Shown: positions 1 to 9,349 of the stretch, piece after piece
How positions within the stretch are numbered: the stretch's first letter is position 1
Layout of the letters: each line of letters opens with the position of its first letter
NCBI GenBank assembly: GCA_051660685.1
Contig: JBOFQB010000068.1
Location: 8,230 to 72,229, forward strand
Direction of reading: 5' to 3'
Source: JAVBSX01 sp051660685
GTDB taxonomy: Bacteria; Planctomycetota; Planctomycetia; Pirellulales; Thermoguttaceae
DNA length: 64,000 nucleotides
The notes under the pieces: model-generated
Database searches by the model: none
Told to the model about the DNA's origin: nothing
The model's input: the letters and a program-made list of their open reading frames with translations, nothing else
Position numbers and translations under genes: made by a program

Positions 1-572
1 TGGAACTGTTGTACCTGATACATCCGAATCGGCGATTGCCTCTTTTCGCAAACCGAGGATTGTTCCGACAACTTTTGCTTCTCCGCGACCGGTTGACCCC
101 GCTCGATATAACCGTAAGCGGTTGAGGGGAATCGCGGTCGAACCCCCAACGTCACTAATCGGTTGGGCGATTCTTCAACCTGTTGTCCGGCAAAACGAAG
201 AATACGGCAGAATTCCGATTCCGGTTCAATCCGCTGATCGGACGGAAGAACAATCATTGTTGCATCAGGGTCATCTCGCAACAGTCGGATTGCGGCCAAA
301 CCAATGCAAGGGGCCGTATTTCGGGCAACCGGTTCAAGGAGCAATTGTTGGGGAGAGAGAGTTGGAAACGATTCGCGCAAGAGGGGGACAAAGGAATCCC
401 GGGTTGCGAAGAGAACCCGATCTTGGGGAACAATCGAAGAAATCCGTTGGACGGTGTTTGCGATCAGCGTTTCCTGACCAAAGAGCCGCAAAAACTGTTT
501 CGGTCGGTCCGCTTGACTTTCCGGCCAAAGTCGGCTCCCCGCCCCTCCCGCTAAAACAACCGCATGTAACAT
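1..572 (-). CDS. manC: Mannose-1-phosphate guanylyltransferase, 5' part (runs off the window)
   Basis: This gene reads leftward and leaves the window, so only the first 190 or so residues are visible. The family makes GDP-mannose from mannose-1-phosphate and GTP for cell-surface glycans. The translated N-terminus carries the nucleotidyltransferase signature GGAGSRLWP (residues 9-17) followed by PKQF, the EPVARNTAP segment and a STAYGYIERG segment typical of the ManC/AlgA family. The ATG at 570-572 is the natural start because the signature lies only eight residues later. A palindromic BIME-like repeat lies just upstream. The C-terminal part, including any fused isomerase domain, cannot be judged. 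Confidence 0.88.
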   Translation of the reverse strand, partial: MLHAVVLAGGAGSRLWPESQADRPKQFLRLFGQETLIANTVQRISSIVPQDRVLFATRDSFVPLLRESFPTLSPQQLLLEPVARNTAPCIGLAAIRLLRDDPDATMIVLPSDQRIEPESEFCRILRFAGQQVEESPNRLVTLGVRPRFPSTAYGYIERGQPVAEKQKLSEQSSVCEKRQSPIRMYQVQQF

Positions 573-597
573 AATTCGTCGTTTAGTCTCTCCCCCA

Positions 598-668
598 GTT
601 TAGCCGCAGAACAACGTTCTGCGCGTATAAAACTTCTATACGCGCGATACGTTGTATCGCGGCTAAAC
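598..668. repeat. BIME-like palindromic repeat pair, copy 1
   Basis: Two hairpins face each other. The left arm is GTTTAGCC followed by GCAGAAC-AAC-GTTCTGC and CGCGTAT. The right arm is the inverted form with stem GCGATAC-GTT-GTATCGC and ends GGCTAAAC. Frame sequences are shared with copies elsewhere in the window while stems differ. A GAGGTCGCTCCTA flank follows, and its complement also flanks the copy near 15.2 kb. Confidence 0.85.
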
Positions 669-708
669 ATGAGGTCGCTCCTATGGAACTTGTTGAGTCA
701 AAACAAAC

Positions 709-2193
709 TTAGTCCAACTTGTATTCACCACGATACTTCGGCTTAATCAAGTCGGCAACGCCCGGGGTCTTCAGGTCCGCAAGGTTCGTCACCTTCAGAT
801 TCGCTGCATCCCACATGACTTTCTCGCCCTCTTTGCCCTTCTCAGATGCGGCCCAAACAGCAAGATTCCCCAAAAGAATCGTCTCCGTCAAAGGTCCACC
901 TCGTTTCAGGAAATTCGACTTCGCAATGTTCGGGTCATTCTCTTCAACCGCTCGGAACAATTCGTACATGTTGCTGCGATCATTACCGCCCCGATCAACC
1001 ACTTTGTCGTATTCAACATTGTCGATCTGGTCCATAGGACTGCCGTCTTTGTGCTGCAAGGAGAAACTGCCGCAATAATCATCACCACTATAGAAGCAGC
1101 CTTTTTCGCCGACAATCAAAACACCGCTTGCATCAACCGGCTTTTTCCAGCCCGCTTTCTCAAAAATGTCTTTCGCGGGGGTATTGCCCTTACGATCATA
1201 CCAGTAAAACGGAATCGCCGGACGACTTGCGGTTGCCGGGAATTCAAAGTGAATCGTCGATTCTTCAGGATAACTGTCAAAATCATGTCCCGAAGTCTTC
1301 GCTTGAACCGAAATCGGGTCTTTCAACTCGCAACCGTCAAACGGAACGGTCACTTGATGACACGCCATATCGCCCAACGCCCCGGTTCCGAAATCCCACC
1401 AACTTCTCCAAGAGAATGGATGATAAACACCCGGCCAGAATTCGCGTTCTTTCGCAACGCCCAACCAGAGATTCCAGTCCACTTTGCCAAGTGATTTGAC
1501 AATATCCTCTTTCTTTGCGGCAATCATTTCGTCATATTCCGCTCCTTCAATCCCCGAATTCTTGAGGTCTTCGGCAAACGCTTCAATCGTCACCTTGCGA
1601 TTCGGTTTTTGCGGCCAAACAGGTCGGTTCGACCAAACGTAAACGGCTTCAAGCGGACCTAAAACGCCCGCTTTCAGTTGCGCGGTCGCCATTCTGGACG
1701 AATTCAACGCACTACCCTGGTTTCCCATCTGAGTGCAAACGCCCATTTCTTTCGCAACTTCCGCCATTTTACGAGCTTCGTAAATGGTTCGTGTCAACGG
1801 TTTCTGTGTATAACAGCTCATTCCGGCCCGCATCGCCATTAATGTGGCAGGAGCGTGCATGTGGTCGGGGGTGCTGATTGTGCAGATTTGGGCTTTACCT
1901 TTGAAATCGTTGAGCATTTCGCGGAAATCGGGATACTCTTTCGCTTCAGGATAAGCACCTTTTGCGGCTTCGAGCCGACCCAAATCGACATCGCAAATAC
2001 CAACAATGTCGCCGAATGCAGCAGCGTTTGCGGCGTCACCACCACCTTTTCCGCCGACACCGATACAGACAACGCCGAGCTTGGAGTTCTGCATTGCGCG
2101 AACGGATCGCTGATTACCTGCTGCAACCCAGAAACCGACGCCGGTTGCCGCAGAAACTTTGAGAAAATCACGTCGTGTTGATTTATTGGCCAT
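709..2193 (-). CDS. Gfo/Idh/MocA family oxidoreductase with Tat signal
   Basis: A 494-residue exported NAD(P)-dependent oxidoreductase. The N-terminus shows a twin-arginine signal (TRRDFLKVSAATG, residues 6-18). A Rossmann fold follows with a glycine-rich GVGGKGGG stretch at about residues 46-53, an acidic strand end (GICDVD), and the family's substrate-side motif in the form QKPLTR, where a Gln replaces the Glu of the common EKP. Planctomycetes carry many such paralogs, generally linked to carbohydrate or cyclitol breakdown, but the substrate cannot be told from sequence. The gene stands alone between manC and the promoter of pilT. Family is certain, substrate unknown. Confidence 0.9.
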   Translation of the reverse strand: MANKSTRRDFLKVSAATGVGFWVAAGNQRSVRAMQNSKLGVVCIGVGGKGGGDAANAAAFGDIVGICDVDLGRLEAAKGAYPEAKEYPDFREMLNDFKGKAQICTISTPDHMHAPATLMAMRAGMSCYTQKPLTRTIYEARKMAEVAKEMGVCTQMGNQGSALNSSRMATAQLKAGVLGPLEAVYVWSNRPVWPQKPNRKVTIEAFAEDLKNSGIEGAEYDEMIAAKKEDIVKSLGKVDWNLWLGVAKEREFWPGVYHPFSWRSWWDFGTGALGDMACHQVTVPFDGCELKDPISVQAKTSGHDFDSYPEESTIHFEFPATASRPAIPFYWYDRKGNTPAKDIFEKAGWKKPVDASGVLIVGEKGCFYSGDDYCGSFSLQHKDGSPMDQIDNVEYDKVVDRGGNDRSNMYELFRAVEENDPNIAKSNFLKRGGPLTETILLGNLAVWAASEKGKEGEKVMWDAANLKVTNLADLKTPGVADLIKPKYRGEYKLD

Positions 2194-2414
2194 ACTAATT
2201 CAACTCCCAGAAAAAATGGTGAATGAAAAACGGTGAAGTAAAACAGTGCGGCAGACGACCGCGAAACTGTGTAAACACCAGTCTACACAATAAGACGCCG
2301 CAAATCCACAACAGAGAACGAAAAAAATCAAAATTTTTCAAAAAATTTTCCCGATATGCCGTTTCTGCGGTTTGACCGTTCCACAACGGTCCTTTGCTCT
2401 TCCGACTGCGACCC

Positions 2415-2443
2415 TTGCGAATCCGATTTCCTCGCGGTATAAT
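2415..2443 (+). promoter_or_regulatory. Sigma70-type promoter of pilT
   Basis: TTGCGA (-35) at 2415-2420 and a perfect TATAAT (-10) at 2438-2443 are 17 bases apart. Transcription would start near 2450, about 47 bases before the pilT ATG. Confidence 0.65.
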
Positions 2444-2496
2444 CGGACCTTTGTGCTGTTCAACCTTTCCGTTCCTTTTGCAGGAAATGATTCTCA

Positions 2497-3654
2497 ATGA
2501 CCGAAGTCTCAACGGATGTCAATTCAATTGCCGAACGTTTCATCAAGAAGAAAAAGGATTTTGAGATCGACAAGTTGTTCCGCGCCCTTGTCAAACTGCA
2601 AGGGAGCGACTTGCATCTTAAAGCGGATCGTCCTCCTTATGTTCGTGTTCGAGGAGAATTAAGGGCCCTTGATCGTCCGCCGATTGACGATCAGGAAATG
2701 ACCCGAATGATTCTTGCGATTATGGACGAACGGAATCGTCGTATCCTGAATGAGACGGGGGGAGCAGACTTTGCACACATGTGTGATGTCGACGGGGTGA
2801 ATTGGCGTTTTCGCGTCAATGTTCTCCAACAATTGGGTCATTTGGGAATGGTTGCCCGGCGTATTAACAATTTCATTCCTGAGTTGGAGAAACTCCACTT
2901 ACCTTCCTCGCTTTACGAGTTGTGCAAATACTCGCAAGGAATGGTTTTATTGGCCGGTATTACGGGGAGCGGAAAGAGCACGACAATTGCGTCGATGTTG
3001 AACTGGGTCAACCGGAATTATCGCAAACACATTTTGACACTTGAAGACCCGATTGAATTTTTGTTCAACGAGGAAAAATGCCTCATCAATCAGCGTGAAA
3101 TTGGTCAGGATGTTGTTGATTTTTCGATTGGGATGAAACATGCGGTTCGAGAGGACCCTGATATTATGTTGGTTGGTGAAATGCGGGATCGTGAGACGTT
3201 TGAAACGGCGATTCATGCAGCCGAGACGGGGCATTTGGTGTTTGGGACGATTCACGCTTCAAGTGCCCCGAGCACGATTGGTCGTATTCTGGACCTTTTT
3301 CCAAGTGCAATGCACAAAGCCCTTCGTAGTGCATTGGCGTTTAACATGAAAGGGATTGTCGCCCAAAAACTGCTCCCTTCGATTCTCGAAGGGGTTCAAC
3401 GTGTTCCAACGGTTGAGGTTATGACCTTTAATTCGACGGTTCGTAAGCTGATTTTGGAGGAGAAGGACGAAAAACTCTCGGATGCAATCCGAATTGGTGC
3501 TCAGGAAGGGATGCAGGACTTTACAATGAGTCTAAAGAGTCTGGTTCTCGCCAAAAAAATAGATCGGGCAACCGCTTTTGAGGTTGCTCCGAACATTGAA
3601 TCACTGAAAATGGCTTTGAAAGGTATTGAAGTGAAGGAACCCGGAATTCTGTAA
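2497..3654 (+). CDS. pilT: PilT-type twitching motility ATPase
   Basis: A 385-residue cytoplasmic hexameric ATPase of the type IV pilus/type II secretion family that powers pilus retraction. The N-terminal domain has the PilT-like GSDLHLKADRPPYVRVRGEL stretch (about 36-55). The core has Walker A GITGSGKST (about 154-162), an Asp box (LEDPIEF), Walker B with REDPDIMLVGEMRD (about 218-231) and a His box (TGHLVFGTIHASS). All catalytic motifs look intact. The ATG has an AGGA about 11 bases upstream and a good promoter just before it. The next gene is a GspE-like protein with decayed ATPase motifs, so this may be the working motor of the pair. No pilin or PilC gene is nearby. Confidence 0.93.
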   Translation: MTEVSTDVNSIAERFIKKKKDFEIDKLFRALVKLQGSDLHLKADRPPYVRVRGELRALDRPPIDDQEMTRMILAIMDERNRRILNETGGADFAHMCDVDGVNWRFRVNVLQQLGHLGMVARRINNFIPELEKLHLPSSLYELCKYSQGMVLLAGITGSGKSTTIASMLNWVNRNYRKHILTLEDPIEFLFNEEKCLINQREIGQDVVDFSIGMKHAVREDPDIMLVGEMRDRETFETAIHAAETGHLVFGTIHASSAPSTIGRILDLFPSAMHKALRSALAFNMKGIVAQKLLPSILEGVQRVPTVEVMTFNSTVRKLILEEKDEKLSDAIRIGAQEGMQDFTMSLKSLVLAKKIDRATAFEVAPNIESLKMALKGIEVKEPGIL

Positions 3655-3834
3655 AACCGAAAACCGGAAATTTTGTGAGAGATAGGAGATCGAGATTTTG
3701 GCAAAACGGGGAACCGGGAGTCCGTTAAGACAGAATCTCGCGTGTAAGATTTTTGCTTTTTTCCAACTATTGTTGCCGGATAATCTATTTTTAGCTCATA
3801 ACCGGGTTGTAACATTCATTTGTTGTTTTGCTGC

Positions 3835-5805
3835 ATGTCGATTTATCGTTGTTTCCTCATTTCCGGGCTTTTCCTGCTGATCGGTTTTCCGCTCGGTTCT
3901 CTCTCAGCACCTCATCTCAAAGCCGAAGTTCCGACGCCGATGTTCGCAACGTCCGATTTTGCAGCGACCGATTTTGCAGCATCGGTTTTTTCAACGACAA
4001 CGATTGTTGTTTCCAACGACCCAAGTGCGGCATCTGTTGCGACACCTCAACCGGAATTGGCACAACCTTTGCGGAAATATGCTCAGGACAAAAGCTCCAA
4101 ACAGGGCAAAGATATACTGAAAAAAGGATGGTGGGGACCAGGAGGATACCTGAGTGTCATCAAATTGATCGCGTTCGTCCTCGTTTTCTTCGGTTGGGTC
4201 TACTCCGTCGATTGGGTCAGTCGGGACAGTGAATTGCAGAAAATCAAGGACCGTTATAACTGGATATGTTATAACACCTTTCCCTTCATCATCGTCGGTT
4301 ATATTCTTTTCAACCTGCCTATTTCCAGTTCGTTGCTTTTCTTTTTCACCTTTCCCTTGACGGTGTTACTTTGGATTGTCCCCGTCATGCTTTATGCTTC
4401 TGCTCGCAATAAACCTCTTCCGCCGTTTGAAAAAGTTCTGACCTACGATCATATCAAGTTCTGTATTGCATCCCTTTTGGTCAAAGTCGGCATAAGAATC
4501 CGGTTGGAAAAGAAAATGACTTATCAGGTTGGTCCGCCGATTGAAATTTCCGCTTCTGGAGGAGGAATGGACGCCGGAACACTTTCGGGTTGGACCATTC
4601 TTGCCCGAAATCATCCGGGTTTTAACCATTTCCGCAAGAATATTTTCGAATCGTTAGAACGGAAGACAGATGCTGTTCTCTTTGAATTGCAGCAAGATCG
4701 CATGTTGGTTCGGAACCAGATCGACGGTGTTTGGTTGGATTATCCCCCGCTTGAACGGGAACAGGGAGAACAGCTTTTTGCATCTGCCAAATTACTTGTT
4801 GGGGGAACACCTGAAGAACATGTCAAACGTCAATCGGGACAATTAACGGCCGTTCTCCGAAAGAAGAAGAAATATCAAGCGGAACTCATTATTCAAGGAG
4901 CCGCATCTGGTGTTGAAAAAGCCCTGCTCTCCTTCGTCATTCAAAAAGTTCCGTTCGACTCTCTCGACGACATTGGAATGAGAGGGAAACTCCCCGAAAA
5001 AGTCAAACAATTGGTCAATCAGGAACAAGGTTTGGTCGTTTTTTCTGCGTTGCCCGCAAATGGTCTGAAAAGTACCATGAACGTCGTTTCCCGGGTCGTC
5101 GACCGCTTTACCCGCGATTTCGTCTCCGTTGAAGATGTCCAAAACCCCTATCAAGTTGTAGAAAATGTCGTTATTTCAACCTACGATTCCAAAAAAGGTG
5201 AGAATCCTATGTCCGTTTTGGGGGACGTTTTCTTCAAAGAACCTCAAATCCTCCTGTTGCGCGATATTGTCAACGTCCAGTCGCTCCAACTTTGTTGTGA
5301 AGAAATAGAGAATCACCGTCTGATTATCACGACAATTCGCTCAAAAGATGCAGCAGATGCAATTGTACGACTTTTGGCAATGAAAATCCAACCGCAACTT
5401 TTGGTGAATACCTTGAGTGCGGTCGTTGGACAACGTTTGATCCGCAAACTTTGTGCGAACTGTAAAGAAGCGTACACCCCTCCTCCTGCAATGCTCCAAC
5501 GTCTGGGATTACCCCAAGACCCGGAATTACAGTTGTTTCGCGTCCCCAGTCCTCCTGAACCGGGCGTGAAACGCAAACCATGTCCCTATTGTAATGACAT
5601 TGGTTATATTGGGCGAACAGCGATTTTTGAAATTATTGAAGTGAACGATGAAATTCGTAAGGCGGTTGTGACCACACCTACAACAGAAGCGATTCGCAAA
5701 GCAGCTAATCAAACAGGTCAGCGCGGTTGTTTCGCCGACGGAACTGTTCTCGTTGGTCAAGGAATCACCTCTGTCGAAGAATTGGCCCGGGTTTTGAAAC
5801 AGTGA
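3835..5805 (+). CDS. Membrane-anchored GspE/PilB-like protein with degenerate ATPase motifs
   Basis: A 656-residue protein. It starts with a hydrophobic signal-like segment, then has membrane segments at about 105-125 and 148-185, which normal GspE/PilB ATPases lack. The C-terminal half aligns with the GspE fold, but the motifs have decayed. The Walker A position reads SALPANGLKST (about 402-412), the Walker B position reads EPQILLLRDIVN (about 467), and the His box reads HRLIITTIRSKDA. The tetracysteine zinc motif is intact (CANC near 539, CPYC near 582), as is the following GYIGRTAIFEI. It probably binds ATP poorly or not at all and may be structural or regulatory. The ATG at 3835 is chosen over an upstream TTG because the signal-like segment follows directly. 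Confidence 0.8.
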   Translation: MSIYRCFLISGLFLLIGFPLGSLSAPHLKAEVPTPMFATSDFAATDFAASVFSTTTIVVSNDPSAASVATPQPELAQPLRKYAQDKSSKQGKDILKKGWWGPGGYLSVIKLIAFVLVFFGWVYSVDWVSRDSELQKIKDRYNWICYNTFPFIIVGYILFNLPISSSLLFFFTFPLTVLLWIVPVMLYASARNKPLPPFEKVLTYDHIKFCIASLLVKVGIRIRLEKKMTYQVGPPIEISASGGGMDAGTLSGWTILARNHPGFNHFRKNIFESLERKTDAVLFELQQDRMLVRNQIDGVWLDYPPLEREQGEQLFASAKLLVGGTPEEHVKRQSGQLTAVLRKKKKYQAELIIQGAASGVEKALLSFVIQKVPFDSLDDIGMRGKLPEKVKQLVNQEQGLVVFSALPANGLKSTMNVVSRVVDRFTRDFVSVEDVQNPYQVVENVVISTYDSKKGENPMSVLGDVFFKEPQILLLRDIVNVQSLQLCCEEIENHRLIITTIRSKDAADAIVRLLAMKIQPQLLVNTLSAVVGQRLIRKLCANCKEAYTPPPAMLQRLGLPQDPELQLFRVPSPPEPGVKRKPCPYCNDIGYIGRTAIFEIIEVNDEIRKAVVTTPTTEAIRKAANQTGQRGCFADGTVLVGQGITSVEELARVLKQ

Positions 5806-5838
5806 GTGAGAGTCCGTACACTAGAATCCGGCTTGCGC

Positions 5839-5873
5839 CGGGCTAAGTAATCCCTATTCCCTATCCCTCCAAA
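5839..5873. repeat. Heptamer array, pyrimidine strand
   Basis: Short CCCTATT/CCCTATC tract at 5851-5870 directly before the next ATG. It follows a CCGGC-TTGC-GCCGG hairpin near 5828-5841, just after the GspE-like gene. It belongs to the dispersed 7-nt family. Confidence 0.5.
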
Positions 5874-6530
5874 ATGTCCGTTCAACTTGTTATATCCTGG
5901 ATTTTTTTCGTTCTGTCGATTATCTTTGCAATCGCGGCTCCTCTGTCGCTGATTGCTTTTCGTTGGCGCGAAGGATTTTGGGGCAATCTGCTTTGCGCAA
6001 TGAATATGAGTTTTGCATCCCTTTTTGCTCTCGATTATTTTGAGGTTCTTGCTGCAATGCTGACCCAACTTTGGGCTGGGGGATTATTTTTCTACGACTT
6101 CCTTTGTTTTTGGCTCATCTTTGCGTTCACCTTTTTCATTCTTAACTTGTGTACCAATCGCCTTTCTACAATCAAAGTCCACTTCCCCGCTCTTGTTGAA
6201 AAAATCAGCAACGGTTGCTCTCTTCTTTGTATCGTTGCTATTTTTGCGTCCTCGGTTTTTTTCTCCCTCCCTTCTGCTCCTCTCCCTCCCAAAGAAGATG
6301 GAGTAGAGTCTGAAGCGAGAATGTCCGAATTCTTGGGGCTCAAAGCCCGGATTCTCTCACATGGAACGCTTGCACCTTTTTCAGGTGATTTGGAATGGAC
6401 AGCAGCCGAAGATTATGTGTATGGTCAAATGGAGAAACGTTGGTTGATAAAAACAACAGCGGATAAAGAAGGAACGTTTGTCCATAGTGGAGAAACCCCT
6501 CCTGTCATTACGCAATTTAATGTGAATTAG
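5874..6530 (+). CDS. Multi-spanning membrane protein, CvpA-like topology
   Basis: A 218-residue protein of unknown function. Four hydrophobic segments are visible (about 4-28, 38-65, 70-95 and 118-140), followed by a soluble tail of about 75 residues rich in charged residues. The arrangement resembles the CvpA family, but I cannot prove membership. It lies 68 bases after the GspE-like gene and 12 bases before another membrane protein, so the four genes from pilT onward may be one transcription unit. A pyrimidine-rich heptamer tract directly precedes the ATG and leaves no clear Shine-Dalgarno site. Confidence 0.7.
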   Translation: MSVQLVISWIFFVLSIIFAIAAPLSLIAFRWREGFWGNLLCAMNMSFASLFALDYFEVLAAMLTQLWAGGLFFYDFLCFWLIFAFTFFILNLCTNRLSTIKVHFPALVEKISNGCSLLCIVAIFASSVFFSLPSAPLPPKEDGVESEARMSEFLGLKARILSHGTLAPFSGDLEWTAAEDYVYGQMEKRWLIKTTADKEGTFVHSGETPPVITQFNVN

Positions 6531-6542
6531 GAGTCAACTAGG

Positions 6543-7382
6543 ATGATCGCGCCCCAATCTGGAAAACCTCCTGAAATGAAAAATGCTGAAATCAACAAGG
6601 TTAAATCGTTTTTTGATAGTACCTGGGTTGCGGATATGGACGGAGATGCAGCTGAAGTGGTGTTGCGTCCCCGTTTGAGTCTTCTCGCCGTTTGGGCTTT
6701 TGTGTGCGGAATAGGAGCATTGTTTGCCCTTTTGAATGTTTATCTGCTCGTTCTCGTTCCAATCGGATTGTTGTTCGGAGTATTGGCTCACTTGCTGATT
6801 GATCGTTCCAATTATTTCGTGAAAGGGCGTTTTTTGGCCGATTGTGCAATCGTTTTTTCACTCAGCGCCGTCATTGCTGTTTTTACAGCCGATCAGTATT
6901 ATGCGTATACCGTTCGTCAACAGGGGGACATTTTTTTCAAGATATGGTTTCAGGCGGTCAAGGACAAGAATATGCGATTGGTTTGGGAGCTGGATGCTCC
7001 GAGTTGGGAACGGAAATGGGGAGATGAAGCATCATGGTGGAGAGAGAAACTTTTCAAGCCGAAAGAAGAGACCCTTCCTGTTTTGCAACGTTTGAACAAT
7101 CCTATTTTCAAGACACTTTGGATGTTGGGAGATAGGGCGGAAATAACCCGAGTCAAAACGGTTCAGCAGAAATTGGTCGGCGATCAAGATGTTCTTGGGA
7201 ATATTTACGCGATTACCTTTCCGTCATTGAATGAAAGAAAGGAAACATTTTTTCTTTTGATCGAGGGAATACGGGAACGGGATGAGTTGGACAAAAAAGT
7301 TTGGGGTTGGAAAATCAATGATGCTCCCCGTTTGCTCAGTCAAAAACAATTGCAACATTTTGGTATAGATATAGGAACATAA
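6543..7382 (+). CDS. Hypothetical membrane protein
   Basis: A 279-residue protein that I do not recognise. It has an N-terminal soluble stretch of about 45 residues, two closely spaced hydrophobic segments (about 48-68 and 70-88), a third near 98-118, and a C-terminal soluble domain of about 155 residues. That domain has aromatic and charged residues (WELDAPSWERKWGDEASWW) and may face the periplasm. An AGGAG lies upstream of the ATG, 12 bases after the previous stop, so co-expression with the preceding membrane protein is likely. The soluble domain has a mixed alpha/beta composition, but no known motif is visible. Confidence 0.7.
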   Translation: MIAPQSGKPPEMKNAEINKVKSFFDSTWVADMDGDAAEVVLRPRLSLLAVWAFVCGIGALFALLNVYLLVLVPIGLLFGVLAHLLIDRSNYFVKGRFLADCAIVFSLSAVIAVFTADQYYAYTVRQQGDIFFKIWFQAVKDKNMRLVWELDAPSWERKWGDEASWWREKLFKPKEETLPVLQRLNNPIFKTLWMLGDRAEITRVKTVQQKLVGDQDVLGNIYAITFPSLNERKETFFLLIEGIRERDELDKKVWGWKINDAPRLLSQKQLQHFGIDIGT

Positions 7383-7485
7383 AGTTTGTTGGGATTTACA
7401 AACGGTTGATTTTGGATCAGGTAAGATCGGAAACAGCCGAAAAAGACTTTCTTTTCATTGGGTTCATTTAACATAAAAAAGATAT

Positions 7486-8589
7486 ATGGTACATGATGTA
7501 ACGTTGATAACGGGAGATGGTGTTGGTCCTGAACTGGCAGATGCGGCTCGATGTTGTATCGATGCAACGGGAGTTGATATTCGTTGGGACATTCAAGAAG
7601 CGGGAATAGACGTTATGGAACGGTTGGGAACTCCTCTTCCTGATTCGGTTCTCGAAAGTGTCCGTCGTTCACGTTGTGCGCTCAAAGCACCGATTACAAC
7701 GCCGGTTGGAACGGGGTTTCGGAGTATTAATGTTCATTTGCGACAGGAATTGGGGCTTTATGCCTGTTTACGTCCTTGCAAGTATTATCCCGGGGTTCGG
7801 ACGTATTTTACAGATCAGCCGGTTGATCTGGTTATTGTTCGTGAAAATACGGAAGATTTGTACGCCGGGATCGAATTTGAAAAGGGAACGGAAAAAGTCA
7901 AGGAGCTGATTGAGGAAATCAATCGTTTGAGTGAGGGAAAGAAGGTCAAAACAACGGCGGAAGAAACGGGTATTTCGATCAAACCGATTAGTGTTTCAGG
8001 GACCGAACGGATTGTCCGTTTTGCGTTTGATTACGCTGTTGAACATCATCGTCGATCTGTAACGGCCGTTCATAAAGCCAATATCATGAAACATACGGAC
8101 GGACTGTTTCTCGCAGTTGCCCAACACGTTGCGTTGGAGTATCCTCAAATCCGGTTTGAAAATCGGATCGTCGATAATATGTGTATGCAACTGGTTCAGA
8201 AACCGGAACTGTATGATGTTTTGGTTCTGCCGAATCTTTATGGAGATATTTTGAGCGATCTTGCAGCCGGATTGGTTGGGGGTCTTGGGGTTGCTCCAGG
8301 AGCGAATATAGGACCTGGAGGAGCCGTTTTTGAAGCAACACATGGTAGTGCTCCGAAGTACAAAGGTCAGAACAGGGTGAATCCGATTGCGCTGATTCTT
8401 TCGGGAATGTTGATGTTGCGACATTTGAACGAAGAGGAAGCGGCTGACCGTCTTGAAAAAGCGGTTGCGCAGGTGATTCAAGAGGGTCGTTGTGTAACGT
8501 ATGACATGAAAGCGAACCGGAATGATCCAAGTGCGGTTGGAACCCGGGAAGTCGCTGAGGAAATTTGCCGACTATTGAAACAGCAATGA
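7486..8589 (+). CDS. icd: NAD-dependent isocitrate dehydrogenase family protein
   Basis: A 367-residue beta-decarboxylating dehydrogenase that converts isocitrate to 2-oxoglutarate in the TCA cycle. It begins with the family's [12 protein letters not shown]. It has [20 protein letters not shown] (substrate loop with arginines), [10 protein letters not shown], and the metal/cofactor signature [19 protein letters not shown] followed by FEATHGSAP. The Ser-Ile-Asn-Val phrase and the LGLYACLRP segment favour isocitrate (IDH3-like) over isopropylmalate. Homoisocitrate or tartrate dehydrogenases are less likely alternatives. Its TGA overlaps the panB start (ATGATG), which shows translational coupling. 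Confidence 0.85.
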   Translation: MVHDVTLITGDGVGPELADAARCCIDATGVDIRWDIQEAGIDVMERLGTPLPDSVLESVRRSRCALKAPITTPVGTGFRSINVHLRQELGLYACLRPCKYYPGVRTYFTDQPVDLVIVRENTEDLYAGIEFEKGTEKVKELIEEINRLSEGKKVKTTAEETGISIKPISVSGTERIVRFAFDYAVEHHRRSVTAVHKANIMKHTDGLFLAVAQHVALEYPQIRFENRIVDNMCMQLVQKPELYDVLVLPNLYGDILSDLAAGLVGGLGVAPGANIGPGGAVFEATHGSAPKYKGQNRVNPIALILSGMLMLRHLNEEEAADRLEKAVAQVIQEGRCVTYDMKANRNDPSAVGTREVAEEICRLLKQQ

Positions 8590-9341
8590 TGAAACTGACG
8601 GTTCCAAAATTTCGTGAACGGAAAACGCAAGGGAAGAAGATAAGCATGATAACCGCTTATGACTTTCCAAGTGCCCGGTTGGTCGATCAGGCGGGCATTG
8701 ATGTTGTGTTGGTCGGGGACAGTCTCGGTAATGTTGTGCAAGGTAAACCGACGACTCTTTCTGTGACGCTTCGTGAAATCATGTATCATGCCGAAATGGT
8801 CGTCCGGGGTGTCCAACAAGCACTTGTGATTGTCGATCTGCCGTTTCCTTACGCCCAACTCGGTTCTCAATCAGCCCTTAATGCGTCGGCACAGATTTTG
8901 AAACGAACCAATGCAGATGCGGTCAAAATTGAAGGAGGAGCGAATCGGTCCGAAGTGATTCGGGCTGTTGTTCAGGCGGGAATCCCGGTTTTGGGACATT
9001 GTGGTCTATTACCGCAAGAGGTTAAGAAACTGGGAACCTTCTCGAAACAGCGGGATCGGGACCGTCTCATCGAAGATGTCCGGGCGATTGAAGCAGCAGG
9101 AGCATTTGGGGTTGTGCTTGAATGTATTCCTGAGGACATTGCGGGAGAACTGACGGAATTGGTTGGTATTCCAACGATTGGGATTGGTTCGGGAAAACAG
9201 TGTGACGGTCAGGTTTTGGTTTTTCACGACATGTTGGGACTTGATGTCCAACCGCCTAAACACGCGAAAGTGTATGCTCCAATTGGTCAGTCCATTATCG
9301 AAGCGGTTAAGGCGTATTGTAATGAGGTTTATGACGGATAA
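8586..9341 (+). CDS. panB: 3-methyl-2-oxobutanoate hydroxymethyltransferase
   Basis: A 251-residue enzyme that forms ketopantoate from 2-oxoisovalerate and methylene-tetrahydrofolate, the first committed step of pantothenate and CoA synthesis. Visible family motifs are [31 protein letters not shown], the metal-binding [13 protein letters not shown] and the IGIGSG loop. The ATG at 8586 overlaps the isocitrate dehydrogenase stop. A second in-frame ATG follows at 8589. A longer upstream reading frame exists, but it lies inside the previous gene. The next gene (ECF sigma factor) starts 9 bases downstream. Confidence 0.95.
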   Translation: MMKLTVPKFRERKTQGKKISMITAYDFPSARLVDQAGIDVVLVGDSLGNVVQGKPTTLSVTLREIMYHAEMVVRGVQQALVIVDLPFPYAQLGSQSALNASAQILKRTNADAVKIEGGANRSEVIRAVVQAGIPVLGHCGLLPQEVKKLGTFSKQRDRDRLIEDVRAIEAAGAFGVVLECIPEDIAGELTELVGIPTIGIGSGKQCDGQVLVFHDMLGLDVQPPKHAKVYAPIGQSIIEAVKAYCNEVYDG

Positions 9342-9349
9342 AAGGTTTT

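Noticed and set aside
2195..2512. Minus-strand 105-residue frame
   Set aside because: It covers the promoter and start of pilT, has no ribosome site and no recognisable protein features.
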